Source of the DNA: Psychroflexus aurantiacus
GTDB taxonomy: Bacteria > Bacteroidota > Bacteroidia > Flavobacteriales > Flavobacteriaceae
Length of the DNA stretch: 64,000 bases
Direction: 5' to 3'
NCBI RefSeq assembly: GCF_010820555.1
Contig: NZ_JAAIKD010000002.1
Coordinates: 496,001-560,000, forward strand
The position numbers and the translations under genes are program-made. Positions 60,829 through 64,000 of this stretch are shown here, piece after piece. A model generated the notes under the pieces. That model did not search any database, was not told where the DNA came from, and saw only the letters and a list, made by a program, of their open reading frames with translations. How positions within the stretch are numbered: the first letter of the stretch is position 1; each line of letters starts with the position of its first letter.

Positions 60829-61954
60829 AGGAAAAATTAAGCTAGACGCTATACAGGAAGCCATAGATGATGTGAGAGCAGGCAAGATCATCATAGTGGT
60901 AGATGATGAAGACAGGGAGAATGAAGGAGATTTTCTGGCAGCCGCAGAAAAAGTGACTCCTGAAATGATCAATTTCATGGCTAAATATGGACGAGGTCTT
61001 ATTTGTTCCCCGCTTACCGAAAGTCGGTGTAAGGATTTAAATCTTACATCCATGGTTGGTAACAATACCGACCCTTTGGAAACGGCCTTCACTGTTTCTG
61101 TAGATCTAAGAGGGCATGGTGTCACTACAGGTATTTCTGCCTCCGACAGAGCCAAGACGATCAAAGCACTTTGTGATGAAAGCATTAAGCCTTATGACCT
61201 CAATAGGCCAGGACATATCTTCCCTTTAATCGCTAAAGAGGGAGGCGTTTTACGGCGTACGGGACATACAGAAGCTTCTATAGATTTTGCAAGATTGGCA
61301 GGTTTAAAACCGGCCGGTGTCATTTGTGAAATCATGAATGAGGACGGGAGTATGGCCAGACTGCCTCAGCTGGTGGACGTAGCCAGAAAACACGATCTCA
61401 AACTGGTTTCTATTGAAGACCTTGTGGCGTATAGAATGCAGCACGATTCACTTATTGAGAAATCTGAGGATTTTGAATGCAATACAAGATTTGGTCAGTA
61501 CAGATTGAGAGCTTATCATCAAACGACCAACGATCAGGTCCATTTAGCTCTAACCAAAGGCACGTGGAAAACCGATGAACCGGTTTTGGTTCGTATGAAC
61601 TCCACCCTTGTCAATAACGATATTCTGGGTACATTGACTTCCAATGCAGATCAAAAACTTGATAATATGTTTAAGCAGCTCAATGCTGAAGGCAAAGGGG
61701 CTATTGTCTTTATTAACCAGGATGTTCAGGGATTGAACCTGATTTCCAGACTGAAAGAACTGAAAAAGAATCAAAACGAAGGTGTAGCCAAGGCACCGGG
61801 AGTCGTCATGGATGAAAAGGACTTTGGTATTGGAGCTCAGATATTACATGACCTGGGCGTGCATAAAATTAAACTGATGTCCAATTCTCAGCAAAAGAAA
61901 AGGGTGGGGATGATAGGCTATGGTTTGGAAATCATCGATTACGTTACTTATTAA
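60821..61954 (+). CDS. ribB: 3,4-dihydroxy-2-butanone 4-phosphate synthase with degenerate GTP cyclohydrolase II domain
   Basis: A 377-residue RibBA-type protein of riboflavin synthesis. The RibB half is intact: [12 protein letters not shown] (27-38), [36 protein letters not shown] and [11 protein letters not shown]. In the RibA half the zinc cysteines are replaced by Leu263, Ser274 and Ala276. The catalytic RQEGRGIGL motif reads NQDVQGLNL (299-307), although the fold and the DFGIGAQIL segment remain. The protein should make the butanone phosphate but not hydrolyse GTP; a separate RibA is then needed elsewhere. Confidence 0.9.
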   Translation: MTEGKIKLDAIQEAIDDVRAGKIIIVVDDEDRENEGDFLAAAEKVTPEMINFMAKYGRGLICSPLTESRCKDLNLTSMVGNNTDPLETAFTVSVDLRGHGVTTGISASDRAKTIKALCDESIKPYDLNRPGHIFPLIAKEGGVLRRTGHTEASIDFARLAGLKPAGVICEIMNEDGSMARLPQLVDVARKHDLKLVSIEDLVAYRMQHDSLIEKSEDFECNTRFGQYRLRAYHQTTNDQVHLALTKGTWKTDEPVLVRMNSTLVNNDILGTLTSNADQKLDNMFKQLNAEGKGAIVFINQDVQGLNLISRLKELKKNQNEGVAKAPGVVMDEKDFGIGAQILHDLGVHKIKLMSNSQQKKRVGMIGYGLEIIDYVTY

Positions 61955-61976
61955 CACTTAGGATTGAGATCAAAAA

Positions 61977-62009
61977 AAAAAACCATCCGCCTTAGGTGGA
62001 TGGTTTTTT
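61977..62009. terminator. Bidirectional terminator between ribB and rpoD
   Basis: A 15-bp stem (61977-61991 with 61995-62009) with one G-T pair and a three-base loop is flanked by A and T runs. Its core resembles the terminator at 28.3 kb. Confidence 0.9.
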
Positions 62010-62026
62010 AGTTTGAGGACAAACTC

Positions 62027-62893
62027 TTAACCTAAATATTTTTTAAGCATTTTGTTTTTGGACTGATGCTTTAAGCGTCTAATCCCTTTTTCTCTTATTT
62101 GTCTGACGCGTTCTCTGCTCAAATCAAAGGTATCCCCGATTTCCTGAAGCGTCATGGCAGGCTGATTTCCAATACCATAATTAAGGCGAATCACATCAGC
62201 TTCACGCTGAGACAAAGTTTCAAGCGCTCTGTTGATTTCGATACTCAAAGAGTCTCTCATCAATTGATCATCTGGCGTAGGAGAATCTCCGGAACTCAGG
62301 ACATCGTAAAGGTTAGAATCATTTTCTCCCTCTTTAAACGGCGCATCCATCGAAAGATGGCGCCCGGAATTCTTGAGAGCTACCTTAACCTGAGATTCAC
62401 TCATATCCAGTTCCTTGGCAATTTCAATGGCCGAAGGTGGACGCTCGTTAACCTGCTCAAGATGCGAAAAGGTTTTATTTATTTTATTGATGACTCCAAT
62501 CTTATTCAGCGGAAGTCTTACCACACGGGATTGTTCTGCGAGAGCTTGTAAAATAGACTGTCTGATCCACCAGACAGCATAGGATATAAATTTGAAACCC
62601 CGGGTTTCATCGAAACGCTTGGCTGCTTTCACCAGACCAACATTTCCTTCATTTATTAAATCTGGAAGTTTTAGACCCTGATTTTGATATTGCTTTGCAA
62701 CTGAGACGACAAACCTTAAGTTAGCATTGGTTAACTTTTCCAAAGCTGCCTGATCACCTTCTCTGATTCGCTGAGCTAACTCTACTTCTTCCTCAGCGGT
62801 TATTAAGTCAACTTTACTTATATCCTGGAGATACTTGTCTAAGGACTTAGATTCACGATTGGTGACTTGTTTGGTAATTTTAAGCTGTCTCAT
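62027..62893 (-). CDS. rpoD: Primary RNA polymerase sigma factor, RpoD/SigA
   Basis: A 288-residue sigma-70 factor and the likely housekeeping sigma. Region 1.2 is at the N-terminus ([20 protein letters not shown]), then region 2 with [30 protein letters not shown] and the [15 protein letters not shown] -10-type recognition helix. Region 3 follows, and region 4 ends [20 protein letters not shown]. Region 1.1 is absent, as usual in Bacteroidota, whose primary sigma recognises TTTG/TAnnTTTG promoters like those seen across this window. It is monocistronic. Confidence 0.95.
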   Translation of the reverse strand: MRQLKITKQVTNRESKSLDKYLQDISKVDLITAEEEVELAQRIREGDQAALEKLTNANLRFVVSVAKQYQNQGLKLPDLINEGNVGLVKAAKRFDETRGFKFISYAVWWIRQSILQALAEQSRVVRLPLNKIGVINKINKTFSHLEQVNERPPSAIEIAKELDMSESQVKVALKNSGRHLSMDAPFKEGENDSNLYDVLSSGDSPTPDDQLMRDSLSIEINRALETLSQREADVIRLNYGIGNQPAMTLQEIGDTFDLSRERVRQIREKGIRRLKHQSKNKMLKKYLG

Positions 62894-63009
62894 ATATAAT
62901 TTTTATAGTATAGTTAATAACTGAAATCTTGCTATAATACAACTTTAAACTAAGAAAGTCAAGTATATTAGTTTTATATGTCTGTCAGACTCAGTATTTT
63001 ATTATATAA

Positions 63010-63438
63010 TTAAGAAGTCAAAAGGAATAATCCGTAAAGGAAGATAAAAGACCATTGTAAAGTCCTTATCCAGTTAAGTGAAGCCAATTGGTCAGCTGAG
63101 ATTTTCAGGTCTCGATTGCCTTCTATTTTTTGATGCAGGGGAACAAAATAAAGAAAGGTACTCGCCCAGGTGGAAAGCACGAGTAGGGCATAGATCAGAT
63201 TTAAGAGTGAAAATTCAAAAACGGATAAATAGATGGCAATTCCCATCTGAATAAACATCAAAGGCGCTACCACAAAAGTAATTCTGGGTGTGTAATATTT
63301 ATGCCACTTCAAAAGATCGGAGTCTCCGTAAAATAAAAATCCGGGATAAATAATAAGCTGAACCATCCAGATAAGAACGACAAGACCAAAATCTATAACC
63401 ATTCTGATGGAATGTATGTACTCTAAAATTGAAGTCAT
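63010..63438 (-). CDS. Four-helix membrane protein, unrecognised
   Basis: A 142-residue protein with four predicted membrane helices (about 12-32, 52-70, 78-100 and 122-140). It contains the conserved-looking FGLVVLIWMVQLIIYPGFLFY and LHQKIEGNRDL loop. It resembles small hypothetical membrane proteins common in flavobacteria, but I cannot name a family. The start codon overlaps the upstream stop by one base, so it is cotranscribed with the other small membrane gene. Confidence 0.7.
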   Translation of the reverse strand: MTSILEYIHSIRMVIDFGLVVLIWMVQLIIYPGFLFYGDSDLLKWHKYYTPRITFVVAPLMFIQMGIAIYLSVFEFSLLNLIYALLVLSTWASTFLYFVPLHQKIEGNRDLKISADQLASLNWIRTLQWSFIFLYGLFLLTS

Positions 63439-63824
63439 TAGGCTGTGAGTTTCCAGTTATAATCCTGATGTACTTTTTTCAAGATAAGAAAAAAAGGAAT
63501 CCACCATATAAAATCATTCGTGATCAAGGTATAGAAGAATTCAAATGGAACTTTTCCCTCTGCATAATTGAAGACGAAACCCAGCGGGCCGAAAATCTTT
63601 CCCAGAAAGCCAACAGCCACGATTGGCCAGTGTCTTAACGGGTCATACGAGGCCCACCAGTATCCCAGTCCAAAAACGCCAATAACCATTCCCATTCCTT
63701 GCCAGATCATAGGCTGGGAGGGAAGCTCCATCCCGACAAGATTGAAGAAATGATTTGGAAAAATAACTACCCAGGTTCCCCAGAGGATATTATAAACGGC
63801 GGCTAATTGTAATGTTAATTTCAT
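63438..63824 (-). CDS. Small membrane protein, unrecognised
   Basis: A 128-residue protein with about four membrane helices (KLTLQLAAVYNILWGTWVVIF, GMGMVIGVFGLGYWWASY, then two more). A start at 63824 is chosen over the in-frame one at 63857 because a full promoter sits between the two. The promoter's -7 element is only five bases from this ATG, so the transcript may be nearly leaderless. Tryptophan-rich loops (DFIWWIPFF) are notable. Function is unknown. Confidence 0.68.
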   Translation of the reverse strand: MKLTLQLAAVYNILWGTWVVIFPNHFFNLVGMELPSQPMIWQGMGMVIGVFGLGYWWASYDPLRHWPIVAVGFLGKIFGPLGFVFNYAEGKVPFEFFYTLITNDFIWWIPFFLILKKVHQDYNWKLTA

Positions 63825-63829
63825 AGCTG

Positions 63830-63857
63830 CAAATCTACTTCGTCTTCTATGAAACAA
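63830..63857 (-). promoter_or_regulatory. Promoter of the small membrane protein pair (TTG, 17 nt, TAGATTTG)
   Basis: On the minus strand TTG (63855-63857) and TAGATTTG (63830-63837) are 17 nt apart. The ATG lies five bases after the -7 element. Confidence 0.7.
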
Positions 63858-63890
63858 GTTTAAATATTATTTAAATACTTTAAACAAAAA

Positions 63891-63916
63891 AGCGTTCAAC
63901 GATTAGGTTGAACGCT
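63891..63916 (-). terminator. Terminator of the gene entering from the right edge
   Basis: A 10-bp perfect stem (63891-63900 with 63907-63916) has a six-base loop. On the minus strand it is followed by TTTTTGTTT, so it ends the partial gene whose stop codon is at 63941. Confidence 0.85.
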
Positions 63917-63940
63917 AATGGAATTATGAACTCTGCTAAC

Positions 63941-64000
63941 TTAGTTTTCCCACTTAAACTCAGCAAACATGTCGTCTACTTCAGTTTCGGCGATATGATT
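63941..64000 (-). CDS. C-terminal end of a protein, partial
   Basis: An open frame enters from the right edge on the minus strand and ends at a TAA (63941-63943). The last 19 residues read NHIAETEVDDMFAEFKWEN. The position directly before a strong terminator supports a real gene. Too little is visible to name it. Confidence 0.6.
   Translation of the reverse strand, partial: NHIAETEVDDMFAEFKWEN

Overview
The window reads as a stretch of core chromosome from a member of the Bacteroidota, most likely family Flavobacteriaceae. The evidence is a type IX secretion protein (PorQ), a short primary sigma factor without region 1.1, Bacteroidota-only families (BT_3928-type, DUF6952, DUF1599), a fused alpha/beta 2-oxoacid dehydrogenase E1, a gamma/tau subunit without the usual zinc cysteines, and many upstream elements of the Bacteroidota promoter type (TTG, 17-23 nt spacer, TAnnTTTG). 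Shine-Dalgarno sequences are not prominent. Genes are densely packed on both strands, with short operons, overlapping ends and hairpin terminators between convergent units. I see no phage, insertion sequence, CRISPR array, complete tRNA or rRNA.

Layout. 1-5 kb: purB (cut by the left edge), a zinc-less sirtuin behind a secreted CarboxypepD_reg protein, a DEAD-box helicase and the XTP pyrophosphatase. 5-12 kb: a membrane-linked MoxR operon (SpoIIM-like, multi-pass protein, DUF4129, DUF4350, MoxR ATPase, DUF58, then rdgB), with RDD and TRIC-channel genes divergent from it. 12.5-18.4 kb: a cyclophilin and a CoA-pyrophosphatase gene whose 5' ends overlap, an acyltransferase, an aldo/keto reductase, miaE and dnaX. 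18.5-25.7 kb: a YqaE peptide, a tricorn-type protease, an acetyltransferase, a metallo-hydrolase, an exported alpha/beta hydrolase and a duplicated lipocalin-like protein. 25.8-28.3 kb: two tandem PAS-PAS-HisKA paralogues with no ATPase domain. 28.4-36.9 kb: the E1 fusion, sbcC-sbcD, two envelope proteins and aroQ. 37-42.7 kb: a LexA/cI-like S24 repressor behind operator-like repeats, DUF2461, a BCCT transporter, Kdo transferase and a DegT aminotransferase. 42.9-48.3 kb: a beta-barrel protein, then a minus-strand run ending in tpiA-prmA-clpS. 48.5-55.7 kb: lon, porQ, a degenerate arginase-fold protein, a trans-sulfuration enzyme and a peroxiredoxin/thioredoxin/DUF6952 module. 55.8-62.9 kb: dgkA, ftsK, lolA, an LptF/G permease and ribB facing rpoD. 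The right end has two small membrane proteins and the last codons of another gene.

Much of the content is envelope biogenesis (Kdo transfer, LptF/G, LolA, PorQ, acyltransferase, DgkA), DNA maintenance (DnaX, SbcCD, FtsK, RdgB), protein quality control (Lon, ClpS, cyclophilin, tricorn-like protease) and peroxide defence. I found no convincing new multi-gene system. The best leads are the ATPase-less PAS-HisKA pair, the S24 repressor with clustered half-sites, the MoxR membrane operon with a degenerate MIDAS, several enzymes whose metal or catalytic residues are replaced (RibA half of RibBA, arginase-like protein, D/N exchange in E1), and three small families of intergenic repeats or remnants.
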